DNA from: DASQTB01 sp035642095 | GTDB lineage: Bacteria; Actinomycetota; UBA4738; CALAEC01 | Assembly: GCA_035642095.1 (NCBI GenBank) | Contig: DASQTB010000105.1 | Location: 1-22,616 of the forward strand | Direction of reading: 5' to 3' | Length of the DNA stretch: 22,616 nucleotides | In this document: positions 6,891 to 15,490 of the stretch, piece after piece | Layout: each line of letters begins with the position of its first letter | How positions within the stretch are numbered: position 1 is the first letter of the stretch | The notes under the pieces: model-generated | What the model was told of the DNA's origin: nothing | The model's input: only the letters and a program-made list of their open reading frames with translations | Databases searched by the model: none | Program-made: the position numbers and the translations under genes

Positions 6891-7769
6891 TCAGACCTCG
6901 AGGAACCGGCGCATCGCCAAGAGGCTGGCCACGGCGGCGATCAGCACCCCGGTGAGGAGCAGGATGGGAACCGTGAACAGGATCTCGCCGGTGTCGATCC
7001 ACGACGGCACGAACGCGACCCTGCCCCGCAGGGGATCGATGAACAGGAACTTCATGGAGAAGATGGCCAGGATGGCCACCACCCCGCCGATCAGGCCCTC
7101 AACCATGCCCTCGATCAGGAACGGCACGCGGATGAACCAGTTCGTCGCTCCGACCAGCTTCATGATCGCGATCTCCTTGCGGCGGGCGAATACTGCCATC
7201 CGCACGGTGTTGCCGATCAGCCCTGCGGCGGAGATCAGCATGATCGCCGCCACCGCAATCACGCCGGTCCGGAGAACGCTGGTTACCGCGAGGAGCTTCT
7301 TCAGCAGCGCCTGCTCGTCACGGATCTCGTCGATGGCTGGGTCGCCGGCCAGCCGAGCCCGGATCACCGGGAAGTCCGCCGGATCCTCGAGCTTCACCCG
7401 GAACGACTGGGGCATCGCCGAGGAATCGACGTTCTCCACCAGCGCCCGATTATCCCGGAACAGCTCCTGGAAGTTCTGGTACGCCTCCTCCCGGTTCTCG
7501 AAGAAGACGTCCTGCACTTCGGGGATCTCGGCGATGCGGGCACCGAGCGCATCGATCTCCTCGGCCGAGGCGTCGTCGCGGAGGAACACCGAGACCTCGA
7601 CCTTCTGGGCCCACTCCCCGGTCATCAGCCGGACCTGCCGCTCGACCAGGAGCGCCCCACCGAGCAGGAACAGCGAGATGAACACGGTGGAGATGGCGGC
7701 GAACGTGACCAGGGCGTTGCGCCGGAGCGCCGTGGCGGTCTCCCGGAAGAAATAACCGAACCTATGCAC
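6891..7769 (-). CDS. ftsX: cell-division ABC transporter permease FtsX
   Basis: The 292-aa product has the FtsX architecture. A short cytoplasmic N-terminus (MHRFGYFFRETATALRRNAL) precedes TM1 (about residues 22-44), then an extracellular domain (about 45-165) that in homologues contacts the hydrolase. Three more TM helices follow, including VIAVAAIMLISAAGLIGNTV and VPILLLTGVLIAAVASLLAM. The cytoplasmic loop RKEIAIMKLVGATNWFIR is a family hallmark. The start is GTG 7769, overlapping the end of ftsE by eight bases, so translation is probably coupled. With FtsE it couples ATP hydrolysis in the cytoplasm to activation of the downstream M23 hydrolase at the septum. Confidence 0.96.
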   Translation of the reverse strand: MHRFGYFFRETATALRRNALVTFAAISTVFISLFLLGGALLVERQVRLMTGEWAQKVEVSVFLRDDASAEEIDALGARIAEIPEVQDVFFENREEAYQNFQELFRDNRALVENVDSSAMPQSFRVKLEDPADFPVIRARLAGDPAIDEIRDEQALLKKLLAVTSVLRTGVIAVAAIMLISAAGLIGNTVRMAVFARRKEIAIMKLVGATNWFIRVPFLIEGMVEGLIGGVVAILAIFSMKFLFIDPLRGRVAFVPSWIDTGEILFTVPILLLTGVLIAAVASLLAMRRFLEV

Positions 7770-8448
7770 CGTAGCCGTACACCCCGCGGGCCTGGTCCCG
7801 GACCACCTGGCCTCCGTCGAGCTCGACCACCCGCCGGCGCATCGCGTCGACGATGGCGTTGTCGTGCGTGGCCATGATGACGGTGGTTCCCGTCCGGTTG
7901 ATCCGGTCGAGGAGCTTCATGATCTCCACGGATGTCGACGGATCGAGGTTCCCCGTGGGCTCGTCGGCCAACAGGATCAGCGGACGGTTCACGAACGCCC
8001 GGGCGATCGACACGCGCTGTTGCTCTCCACCGGAGAGCTCCTCTGGGTAGTTGTTGAGCTTCTGACCAAGTCCGACCAGCGCCAGGATCTCCGGGACCCG
8101 GCGGTCGATCACGTTGCGGGGCTTCCCGATCACGTCGAGGGCGAAGGCGACGTTCTCGAAGACCGTCTTGTCGGGGAGCAGCTTGAAGTCCTGGAACACC
8201 GTCCCCACGTTCCGTCGGAGGTACGGAACCTTCCACGGCGACAGGTGGGCGATGTCCTTCCCTGCCACCCAGATGCTCCCTCGGGTCGGCTCCTCCTCCT
8301 TCAGCAGCAGACGGATGAATGTGGATTTGCCCGACCCCGACGGGCCGACCACGAACACGAACTCGCCTTTGCGGACCTCGATGTTGACGTCCTCGAGGGC
8401 CACCACCGAGTCCTTGTAGATCTTGGTGATGCGCTCCGTCTTAATCAT
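7762..8448 (-). CDS. ftsE: cell-division ATP-binding protein FtsE
   Basis: The 228-aa ABC ATPase carries Walker A (GPSGSGKST, about residues 35-43), a Q-loop in GTVFQDFKLLPDKTVFENVA, the signature LSGGEQQRVSIARA, Walker B LILLADEPTGNLD and the H-loop MATHDN. FQDFKLL and KTVFENVAFAL are typical of FtsE rather than other importer ATPases. It dimerises and works with FtsX in the divisome. ATG 8448 (MIKTERITKIYKDSVVAL) is the family start; an upstream in-frame TTG at 8481 is unlikely. A 134-bp gap separates it from the transketolase gene and contains a plausible promoter. Confidence 0.96.
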   Translation of the reverse strand: MIKTERITKIYKDSVVALEDVNIEVRKGEFVFVVGPSGSGKSTFIRLLLKEEEPTRGSIWVAGKDIAHLSPWKVPYLRRNVGTVFQDFKLLPDKTVFENVAFALDVIGKPRNVIDRRVPEILALVGLGQKLNNYPEELSGGEQQRVSIARAFVNRPLILLADEPTGNLDPSTSVEIMKLLDRINRTGTTVIMATHDNAIVDAMRRRVVELDGGQVVRDQARGVYGYGA

Positions 8449-8496
8449 CGCCGGGAACCTGTATCCGATGTTGGAGGCCAAGTCGGCCGGTCCGTC

Positions 8497-8525
8497 ATGC
8501 TAGCAGACGCATCTGGCCAAGTGAA
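8497..8525 (-). promoter_or_regulatory. candidate promoter for ftsE-ftsX-M23
   Basis: On the minus strand TTCACT (8525-8520) and TAGCAT (8502-8497) are separated by 17 bases, with TGC just before the -10 (extended -10). Each box matches the sigma-70 consensus at four of six positions. It would start transcription near 8490, about 40 bases before the ftsE ATG, in the largest gap of this part of the cluster. Confidence 0.4.
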
Positions 8526-8582
8526 TCATCTGCGCGAACCGCGGAGATCCGACCGGTGAGAGGTCGCCGGCCACAGGGTCGG

Positions 8583-9506
8583 TCAGGCGGCCAGCGCCTC
8601 CCGAACGCTTCGGGCGATGCCGTCCGCGTCCAGGCCATACTTGGCGTACAACTCCGCGGGCGACCCGGACTCGCCGAACGTGCGCATCCCCACACGGCGA
8701 AGCGGGGCGTGGGCGCCGTTCGCCGCCAGGACCTCGGCCACGGCGCCTCCCAGGCCGCCGTTCACGCTGTGATCCTCGACCGTGACCACCGCGGTGCGTC
8801 CTGAGGCGGCATCCAGGACGGCCTCCTCATCCAGCGGCTGGATCGTGTGCACGTTCAGGACGAGGGCGGAGATCCCCTCGTTCTCGAGCGCGTCCGCGGC
8901 CTTCACCGCCTCGCCCACCGGAGCGCCGGTGGCCAGAACGGCGACGTCGGTGCCGCTCCGGAGCGGCACGGCCTTCCCGAATTCGAACGAGGCGTCGGGC
9001 GGGGTGACGTCCTCCACGCCCTGACGGGTCAGCCGGAGGAACGCCGGTCCCCGGTGCTCCACCAGGTACTCCACGGCTCGCTCGGTCTCGACCGCATCGG
9101 CCGGATTGACCACAGCCATGTTCGGAAGGGTCCGCATCAGGGCCAGATCCTCCAGCGACATCTGGGAGTAGCCGTCCTCCCCCACGCCGATGCCGGAGTG
9201 CGTTCCGACGATGCGAACGTTCGCTTCCTGGTAGGCCACGGACATCCGGACGACCTCGAAGCGTCCGGCCACGAACGTGGAGAACGAGCACACCCACGGC
9301 ACCTTCCCGGAGAGGGCCAGTCCCGAGGCGATCCCGATCATGTTTTTCTCGGCGATGCCCACCTCGAAGAACCGCTCCGGATACTTCTCCGCGAACTCCT
9401 CGGTCCGGGTGGAGTCGCGGAGGTCGCCGGTGAGGACGACGATCCGGGGATCCCCTCCGACCCGGATGATGGCCTCGCCGAACGCGTCGCGAGTGGCCTT
9501 CCCCAT
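8583..9506 (-). CDS. transketolase C-terminal subunit
   Basis: The 307-aa protein equals the pyrimidine-binding plus C-terminal domains of transketolase. It includes the GIAEKNMIGIASGLALSG block with the glutamate that activates thiamine diphosphate, GTHSGIGVGEDGYSQMSLED, and a C-terminal domain with VVTVEDHSVNGGLGGAVAEV. It should pair with the product of the adjacent upstream gene to transfer two-carbon units between sugar phosphates in the non-oxidative pentose phosphate pathway. ATG 9506 overlaps the TGA of that gene by one base, which favours equimolar expression. A DXS-like or other split TPP enzyme is possible, but SQMSLEDLALMRTLPNM and the partner's sequence fit transketolase best. 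Confidence 0.9.
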   Translation of the reverse strand: MGKATRDAFGEAIIRVGGDPRIVVLTGDLRDSTRTEEFAEKYPERFFEVGIAEKNMIGIASGLALSGKVPWVCSFSTFVAGRFEVVRMSVAYQEANVRIVGTHSGIGVGEDGYSQMSLEDLALMRTLPNMAVVNPADAVETERAVEYLVEHRGPAFLRLTRQGVEDVTPPDASFEFGKAVPLRSGTDVAVLATGAPVGEAVKAADALENEGISALVLNVHTIQPLDEEAVLDAASGRTAVVTVEDHSVNGGLGGAVAEVLAANGAHAPLRRVGMRTFGESGSPAELYAKYGLDADGIARSVREALAA

Positions 9507-10357
9507 CAGTCACCGCCTCGGATCTCGGCCAGGGCCCGCTCCGCTTTCTCCTCGTCCGGCGCCTTTCCGTGCCACGCCGGGTCGAGCTCCATCCACGACA
9601 CGCCCTTGCCCTTGATCGTGTGGGCCACGATGAGGGTCGGACGCCCGGTGACCAGCTCGGCCTCGTCCAGCGCATCGACGATCTGTCCGACGTCGTGGCC
9701 GTCGATCTCCCGAACGTGCCAGTTGAACGCCCGCCACTTGGCCACCACCGGCTCGATGTCCAGGCGCTCGATGACTTTTCCGGTCTGCTGGACCTGGTTG
9801 TAGTCGAGGATGCCGCACAGGTTGTCCAGACCGTGGCGGCCGGCGAACATGGCCGCCTCCCAGATCTGCCCGGCCTGCTGCTCTCCGTCCCCCATCATGC
9901 AGTACACCCGCCAGTCCACGTCGTCGAGCTTCCCCGAGAGAGCCATCCCCACCGCGACCGAGAGGCCCTGACCCAGGGAGCCGGTCGACGCCTCGATCCC
10001 GGGAAGGCGGCTCCTGTCCGGATGGCCCTGGAGCGGCGAGCCGACCCGGCGGAGGGTCATCAGGACGTGCTCGTCGAAATAGCCCAGCTTCGCCATCGCC
10101 GCGTACACGATCGGGATGCAGTGGCCCTTGGACAGGACGAAGCGGTCCCGATTGGGCCACTCGGGCTCCTCCGGCCGGAGGCGCAGCTTGTGGAAGAAGA
10201 GGGCGGCGATCATGTCGGCAGCCGAGAGCGTCCCTCCCGGATGACCGGACCCCGCCTCGGTGATCATCCGGATGTCCATGACCCGGAGATCTCGGGCGAT
10301 GTCCGTCAGGCGGTCGACCAGCGCGGCGCGCTCGGCATCGGCCGGTGCGATGTCCAC
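9506..10357 (-). CDS. transketolase N-terminal (TPP-binding) subunit
   Basis: The 283-aa protein corresponds to the diphosphate-binding half of transketolase. It contains AGSGHPGGTLSAADMIAALF, RDRFVLSKGH, GIEASTGSLGQGLSVAVGMA, and the TPP/Mg site beginning MMGDGEQQAGQIWEAAMFA and ending in an asparagine (DYNQ). GTG 10357 starts ten bases after the prfB stop. Split transketolases of this layout are common in archaea and in several deep-branching or thermophilic bacteria. It forms an operon with the C-terminal half directly downstream, and the active site would lie at the subunit interface. Confidence 0.92.
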   Translation of the reverse strand: MDIAPADAERAALVDRLTDIARDLRVMDIRMITEAGSGHPGGTLSAADMIAALFFHKLRLRPEEPEWPNRDRFVLSKGHCIPIVYAAMAKLGYFDEHVLMTLRRVGSPLQGHPDRSRLPGIEASTGSLGQGLSVAVGMALSGKLDDVDWRVYCMMGDGEQQAGQIWEAAMFAGRHGLDNLCGILDYNQVQQTGKVIERLDIEPVVAKWRAFNWHVREIDGHDVGQIVDALDEAELVTGRPTLIVAHTIKGKGVSWMELDPAWHGKAPDEEKAERALAEIRGGD

Positions 10358-10366
10358 GGGCCTAGC

Positions 10367-11510
10367 CTATCCGTCCCCCTCGGTCCCGGGCGAACCGGAC
10401 CGGCCGTCGCCCCCCGCGCCGGCTCTGCGCCGGAGCTCCGCCTCCACGAGCCGCTCCAGGTCGCCGTCGAGGACCCGATCGACGTCACCGATCTCGACCC
10501 CGGTTCGGTGGTCCTTGACCAGCCGGTAGGGATGGAGGACGTACGACCGGATCTGGGATCCGAACTCGATGTCGCGACGTTCCCCCCGAAGGTTCTCGAT
10601 CCTCTCCTGCCGCTCCCGGCGGGCGGCTTCGGCCAGCCTCGCGGTGAGGATCTTCATGGCCACGGCTCGATTCTGCATCTGGGACCGCTCGTTCTGGCAC
10701 GCCGCGGTGATGCCAGAGGGGACGTGGGTGATGCGAACTGCGGAGTCCGTCACGTTCACGTGCTGCCCACCGGCACCGCTGGATCGGTACGTCTCGATCC
10801 GGAGGTCCTTGGGATCGATCTCGATCTCCGCGTCCTCTTCCAGGAGGGGGATCACGTCGAGGGACGCGAAGGAAGTGTGGCGGCGGTTCGAGGCGTCGAA
10901 CGGGGAGAGCCGAACCAGGCGGTGAACACCTCGCTCCGCCGACAGCAGCCCGTAGGCGTTCGGCCCGTGGACGATGAACGTTGCGCTTTTCATGCCGGCC
11001 TCCTCCCCGGGCTGGACCTCGTCGAGCTCGACGTCGAGCCCTTCCCGCTCGGCCCACCTGAGGTACATCCGGAGCAGCATCTCCGCCCAGTCCTGGGACT
11101 CGGTCCCGCCCGCTCCGGCGTGAAGCGAGGCCACGGCGTCGTTTGCGTCGTACCGGCCCGACAGCAGGGAGGCCAGCTCCAGCCTGTCGAGATCGGAGGC
11201 CAGCTCGTCGAGATGGCCGCGGAGCTCCCGTTCGGTCTCGCCGTCGGGCGACTCCTCCAGGAGCTGGTCCCGGACCTCCGCTTCCTCCACCCGCTCGGCG
11301 AGCCGGTCGTACCGATCGAGCTCGGACCGGAGGCGGGATAGCGCGGTGGTCAGCCGCTGGCCGCGGGACGGCTCGTCCCATACGCCCGGCTGGGAGAGCT
11401 GCGTCTCGAGCTCCTCCGCCCGGCGACGCTTGCCCTCCACGTCAAAGGTACTCCTTCGCGCTGGCTAGCCTGCCGGCGAGTTCCCGGATGCGTTCGGTGT
11501 ACTCGGTCAT
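10367..11510 (-). CDS. prfB: peptide chain release factor 2 (programmed +1 frameshift)
   Basis: RF2 ends translation at UGA and UAA. The gene starts at ATG 11510 and encodes 22 residues (MTEYTERIRELAGRLASAKE then YL) before an in-frame TGA at 11444-11442. A +1 slip on CTT continues as Asp-Val-Glu-Gly-Lys into the remaining frame, giving about 380 aa. The stop-codon recognition tripeptide SPF falls near residues 202-204 and the catalytic GGQ (SSGAGGQHVNVTDSAVRITH) near 247-249, both close to their E. coli positions. A caller that ignores the slip would start it at GTG 11440. It begins three bases after the secA stop and runs ten bases short of the transketolase gene. Confidence 0.96.
11441..11456 (-). 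promoter_or_regulatory. RF2 autoregulatory +1 frameshift site
   Basis: The minus strand reads AAGGAG-TAC-CTT-TGA-C. A Shine-Dalgarno-like AAGGAG sits exactly three bases upstream of the slippery CTT, and TGA C is the poorly terminated stop context. This matches the E. coli element (AGGGGG-TAT-CTT-TGA-C). Low RF2 lets the ribosome slip and make more RF2. Confidence 0.95.
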
Positions 11511-11513
11511 GCG

Positions 11514-14195
11514 CTACGCGGTATTGGCACCGTGACACTTCTTGTACTTCTTGCCGGAACCGCACGGGCAGGGGGCGTTCCGGGGGATCTTGCCGGACGC
11601 CACCGCACCCCCGGTGGTGGCGGCGGGCGACTGGGCCGGCTGCCCGGGGCCGGACGAGACGAGGCGTTGGGGCCGGGGTCGGGCCGGCTCGTCCTGTCGA
11701 ACCAGCTCCACCCGGTAGATGTAGCGCACGAACTCCTCCACCACCGAGTCCTTCATCTGCTCGAACATCTCGTGGCCCTCACGCTGGTACTCCACCAGCG
11801 GGTCGCGCTGGCCGTAGGCCCGGAGGTGGATGCCCTCCTCCAGGTAGTCCATCTCGTGGAGGTGCTCCCGCCACTTGTTGTCGAGCACGGACAAAAGCAC
11901 CATGCGTTCCAGCTCGCGCATGACGTTCTCCCCGAGCTCTTGCTCCCGCCGGTCGTAGGCCTGGACGGCCTCCTGGAGGACGAGGTCCCGGACCTGGTCG
12001 GCTTCCTGGAGATCGCCCAGCCGATCCTTGTTCAGGGCGGTTGGATACAGGGCCTGGAGCGAGGTGACCAACCCCTCCAGATCCCATTCTTCGGGATAGA
12101 CCTCGCCGCTCACGTACTGGGCCACGGTTCCCTCGATCACCTGGGCCACCATGTCCAGGGCCCGATCGTGAAGGTCCTCGCCGCGGAGGATCTTCCCCCG
12201 GTCGCCGTACACGATCGTCCGTTGGGTGTTCATGACCTCGTCGTACTTAAGGACGTTCTTCCGCCGCTCGAAATTGACCCCCTCGACCTGCTTCTGGGCG
12301 TTCTCGATGGCCCGGCTGACGATTTTGGCCGTGATGGGCTCGTCCTCCGGCCACTTCAGGCGGTTCATGATCGATTCGATCCGGCCCGCGGCGAACAGTC
12401 GCATCAGGTCATCGCCCAGGGAGAGATAGAACTTCGATTCTCCCGGGTCCCCCTGCCGCCCCGACCGGCCTCGGAGCTGGTTGTCGATCCGGCGGGACTC
12501 GTGCCGCTCGGTGCCGAGGACATAGAGCCCGCCGAGGTCCGTGACCTCGTCGTGCTCCTCCTGGGTCTGCTTCTTGTACCGCTCGTAGACGGGCTCGTAC
12601 TCCCGCTCGTACTGCTCCCGCTCCTCCTGGTCCATCTCGAAAAGGAGGTATCGGTCGTTGTCCCACCCGTTCGCCGCCATCTCCTGCCGGGCCAGGTACT
12701 CGGCGTTGCCACCCAGCATGATGTCGACGCCTCGACCGGCCATGTTCGTGGCCACCGTGACGGAGCCCTTCCGCCCGGCCTGGGCGATGATCATGGCCTC
12801 CTTCTCGTGTTGCTTGGCGTTCAGGACGTGGTGGGGAACACCGCGCCGGTTCAACATGCCCGAGAGCCTCTCGGATTTCTCAATGGATACCGTGCCCACC
12901 AGGATCGGCTGGCCCTGCTGGTTCCGCTCGATGATGTCTTCCACCACGGCCTTCCACTTGACGTCCTCGGTCTTGTAGATCAGGTCCTGCTCGTCCCGGC
13001 GGATCATCTCCTTGTTGGTGGGAATCTCCACTACGCCGAGCTTGTAGACCTCTTCGAACTCGCGGGCCTGGGTCTTCGCCGTCCCGGTCATCCCGGCCAG
13101 CTTGTCGTACATCCGGAAGTAGTTCTGGATGGTGATCGTGGCCAGGGTCTGATTCTCTTCCTTGATCCGGACGTTCTCCTTAGCCTCGATGGCCTGATGG
13201 AGGCCCTCGGAATACCGACGGCCGTGGAGGACGCGGCCCGTGAACTCGTCGACGATCAGGACCTCCCCGTCCTTGACGATGTAGTCGACGTCTCGCTTGT
13301 ACAGCTCCTTGGCCCGGAGAGCGTTCTGCATGTGGTGGACGAGCGGCGTGTGCACGTGCTCGTAGAGGTTATCGATCCCCAGGGCCTCCTCCACTCGTCG
13401 GACGCCCTCCTCGGTCACGGCGACGGTGCGCTTGGCCTCGTCGACCTCGTAGTCGTTGTCCCGCCGGAGCCGCGGCGCCAGGCGGGCGAAGGTCAGGTAC
13501 CACTTGGCCGAGTCCTGTACGGGACCACTGATGATCAGCGGGGTCCGGGCCTCGTCGATCAGGATGGAGTCGACCTCGTCCACGATGGCGTAGTGATGGC
13601 CTCGCTGGACCATGTCGACCTGGCGCATGGCCATGTTGTCCCGGAGATAGTCGAACCCGAACTCGTTGTTCGTCCCGTAGGTGAGGTCGGCGGCGTACGC
13701 GGGACGTCGCTGGGCCGGCGTCATCTGGCCCTGGATCAGTCCGACCGACAGTCCGAGGAGCCGGTAGATCGAGCCCATCCACTCCGAGTCCCGCTTGGCC
13801 AGGTAGTCGTTGACGGTCACGACGTGGACGCCCTGCCCGCTGAGCGCGTTGAGGTAGGCCGGCATCGTGGCCACCAGGGTCTTCCCCTCACCGGTCTTCA
13901 TCTCAGCGATGTTGCCGTCGTGGAGAGCCGCGGCGCCCATCACCTGCACATCGAAGTGGCGCTGGCCGAGCGTCCGTCGGGCGGCCTCCCGGACCACCGC
14001 GAACGCCTCCGGAAGCACGTCCTCGAGGGGCTCTCCATCGGCCAGCCGCTGCTTGAACTCCTCGGTCTTCCCCCGGAGCCGTTCATCGGAGAGCTCCTCG
14101 ACCTCGGGCTCGAACGTCGCGACCAGGCCGGCGATGTGGTCGTAGTGCTTCCGCTTCCGGTTCTCGCCGATCTGGGTGATCTTGCTGACTACCAC
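11514..14195 (-). CDS. secA: preprotein translocase ATPase SecA
   Basis: SecA is the motor that drives unfolded preproteins through SecYEG. The 893-aa product is full length. It has Walker A in AEMKTGEGKTLVATMPAYLN (GEGKT at 102-106), the DEAD-like VDEVDSILIDEARTPLIISG, VATNMAGRGVDIMLGGNAEY, the arginine-finger region QLRGRSGRQGDPGESKFYLS, and a C-terminal SEC-C zinc motif (APCPCGSGKKYKKCHG) of the kind that binds SecB or ribosomes. The last feature and the length make it the housekeeping SecA1 type. Translation probably starts at GTG 14195 (VVSKITQIGENRKRKHYDHI). It lies between the MFS gene and prfB, with prfB starting three bases after its stop. Confidence 0.98.
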   Translation of the reverse strand: MVVSKITQIGENRKRKHYDHIAGLVATFEPEVEELSDERLRGKTEEFKQRLADGEPLEDVLPEAFAVVREAARRTLGQRHFDVQVMGAAALHDGNIAEMKTGEGKTLVATMPAYLNALSGQGVHVVTVNDYLAKRDSEWMGSIYRLLGLSVGLIQGQMTPAQRRPAYAADLTYGTNNEFGFDYLRDNMAMRQVDMVQRGHHYAIVDEVDSILIDEARTPLIISGPVQDSAKWYLTFARLAPRLRRDNDYEVDEAKRTVAVTEEGVRRVEEALGIDNLYEHVHTPLVHHMQNALRAKELYKRDVDYIVKDGEVLIVDEFTGRVLHGRRYSEGLHQAIEAKENVRIKEENQTLATITIQNYFRMYDKLAGMTGTAKTQAREFEEVYKLGVVEIPTNKEMIRRDEQDLIYKTEDVKWKAVVEDIIERNQQGQPILVGTVSIEKSERLSGMLNRRGVPHHVLNAKQHEKEAMIIAQAGRKGSVTVATNMAGRGVDIMLGGNAEYLARQEMAANGWDNDRYLLFEMDQEEREQYEREYEPVYERYKKQTQEEHDEVTDLGGLYVLGTERHESRRIDNQLRGRSGRQGDPGESKFYLSLGDDLMRLFAAGRIESIMNRLKWPEDEPITAKIVSRAIENAQKQVEGVNFERRKNVLKYDEVMNTQRTIVYGDRGKILRGEDLHDRALDMVAQVIEGTVAQYVSGEVYPEEWDLEGLVTSLQALYPTALNKDRLGDLQEADQVRDLVLQEAVQAYDRREQELGENVMRELERMVLLSVLDNKWREHLHEMDYLEEGIHLRAYGQRDPLVEYQREGHEMFEQMKDSVVEEFVRYIYRVELVRQDEPARPRPQRLVSSGPGQPAQSPAATTGGAVASGKIPRNAPCPCGSGKKYKKCHGANTA

Positions 14196-14229
14196 GAGGG
14201 ATGTCGTCCTTCGCTCGGGTTCGGCATCG

Positions 14230-14235
14230 ATTGTA
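14230..14235 (-). promoter_or_regulatory. candidate -10 box for secA
   Basis: TACAAT on the minus strand lies 35 bases before the secA GTG, in the 54-bp gap after the MFS gene. It matches the -10 consensus at five of six positions. No convincing -35 is present, so this is tentative. Confidence 0.3.
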
Positions 14236-14249
14236 CAGGCCGGTCTGAG

Positions 14250-15470
14250 CTACCCGGCCGGCTCCGCCATCGGCGGTCTGGCCACCACGACCACCCCGAA
14301 GCCCGCTCCGAGCAGGGCCAGCGCGGCGAGCCCCAGGATCACGAGACCGGTCGCCTGCAGCAGGGCGGCCCCGCTCAACACCCCGGTGGCGGCGGCAACC
14401 GAGGCGACCAGGTCCATCAGCCCGAGCGCCCCGGCCCGCTCGGCCGGCCCGGCCAGGTCGCTGATCACGGCCGTCGAGCCGACATAGGCCATCGACCAGC
14501 CCACCCCGATCAGGAGCAGACCGGCCGAGGGCAGGACCGTGGCTCCCTCGGCCAGGGCCAGGAGGACGCCGGTCCCGGAGAGGCCCAGCCCGCCGAGCAG
14601 GCCGGCCCGACGGCCCCACCGATCCAGCGCCCCGCCCACCACTGAGGACAGCCCGAACATCCCCGCGAGGTGGAGGCCCACCACGATCGAAACGGTCAGC
14701 TCCCCCGCGCCGTGGCTGTGCAGGACAACCGGGACCACGCTCATGAAGGTCACCATCACCACCTGCACCGCGGCGATGGTGGCCACCGCGGCCAGGGCCG
14801 GTCGGAGGCCCAGGATCTCGATCGGTCGACGGGCTCCCGGCCCTCTGCCACCGACCGCCAGATCCCGTGGGTCGGGCCGGACCGAGAGCACGAAGGCCAG
14901 CGCCACCGCCGCCAGCGCGGGGACCAGGAGCCAGGGAATGATCAGGGGCTCGCCGATCCCCCCGTTCCTGGCCACGGCATGGACGGCACCGGCCAGGGGC
15001 GGACCACCGACCGCCCCGATCGTTCCCGCCACCAAGAGCCTCCCCACCGCCCGCCCTCGGCGGTCCGGTGGGTACATGTCGGCCACGGCCGCTCGACCGA
15101 GCAGGGCCGTTCCCGCCCCCGCCCCGATGACCACGGCGCTCACCATGAGCCCGAGGGCGGAACCCGACGCCACCGACACCGCGGCCGACCCTCCGCCCAC
15201 ACCGAGCACAACGTAGCCCGCGGTGAGGCCGGGCCGGCGCCCAGCCCGATCCATGAACCGTCCCGAGATCCGGGCTCCGGCCGCGACCGCCAGCGAATAC
15301 GCGCCGAACAGCACGGCGGCCATGCTCTCTCGGCCGGTGAGCTCGAAGATGGAGATCGGTCCGAACGCCGCCACGGCGCCGATGGCCCCCCACAGCGCCA
15401 CCTGGGCAGCAGCCAACAAGCCGGTGTTTCGCCGGACCAGCCGCAGCCGGTCGTCCATCCGGGTGGCCAT
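14250..15470 (-). CDS. MFS transporter, substrate unknown
   Basis: The 406-aa hydrophobic protein has the size and spacing of a 12-helix major facilitator. The loop after TM2 carries GRFMDRAGRRPGLTAGYVVL, the MFS motif A region, and the matching loop in the second half reads GGALDRWGRRAGLLGGLGL. The central loop is short (RPDPRDLAVGGRGPGARR). Its substrate cannot be read from sequence; drug or metabolite efflux is a guess only. It starts at ATG 15470, 20 bases after the stop of the response regulator, with purine-rich GAGGGGAAGGGG just upstream. In the mycobacterial version of this neighbourhood as I recall it there is no MFS gene here, so it may be a lineage-specific insertion. Confidence 0.85.
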   Translation of the reverse strand: MATRMDDRLRLVRRNTGLLAAAQVALWGAIGAVAAFGPISIFELTGRESMAAVLFGAYSLAVAAGARISGRFMDRAGRRPGLTAGYVVLGVGGGSAAVSVASGSALGLMVSAVVIGAGAGTALLGRAAVADMYPPDRRGRAVGRLLVAGTIGAVGGPPLAGAVHAVARNGGIGEPLIIPWLLVPALAAVALAFVLSVRPDPRDLAVGGRGPGARRPIEILGLRPALAAVATIAAVQVVMVTFMSVVPVVLHSHGAGELTVSIVVGLHLAGMFGLSSVVGGALDRWGRRAGLLGGLGLSGTGVLLALAEGATVLPSAGLLLIGVGWSMAYVGSTAVISDLAGPAERAGALGLMDLVASVAAATGVLSGAALLQATGLVILGLAALALLGAGFGVVVVARPPMAEPAG

Positions 15471-15490
15471 CCCCTTCCCCTCGATTCGAC

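Noticed and set aside
9569..11341. A 590-codon plus-strand open frame opposite transketolase and prfB
   Set aside because: No recognisable domain, and it lies antisense to three well-identified proteins.
11532..14645. A 1037-codon open frame on the plus strand opposite secA
   Set aside because: It is a shadow of secA and the MFS gene: the minus-strand frame encodes unmistakable SecA motifs, and long antisense frames are expected at this G+C content.
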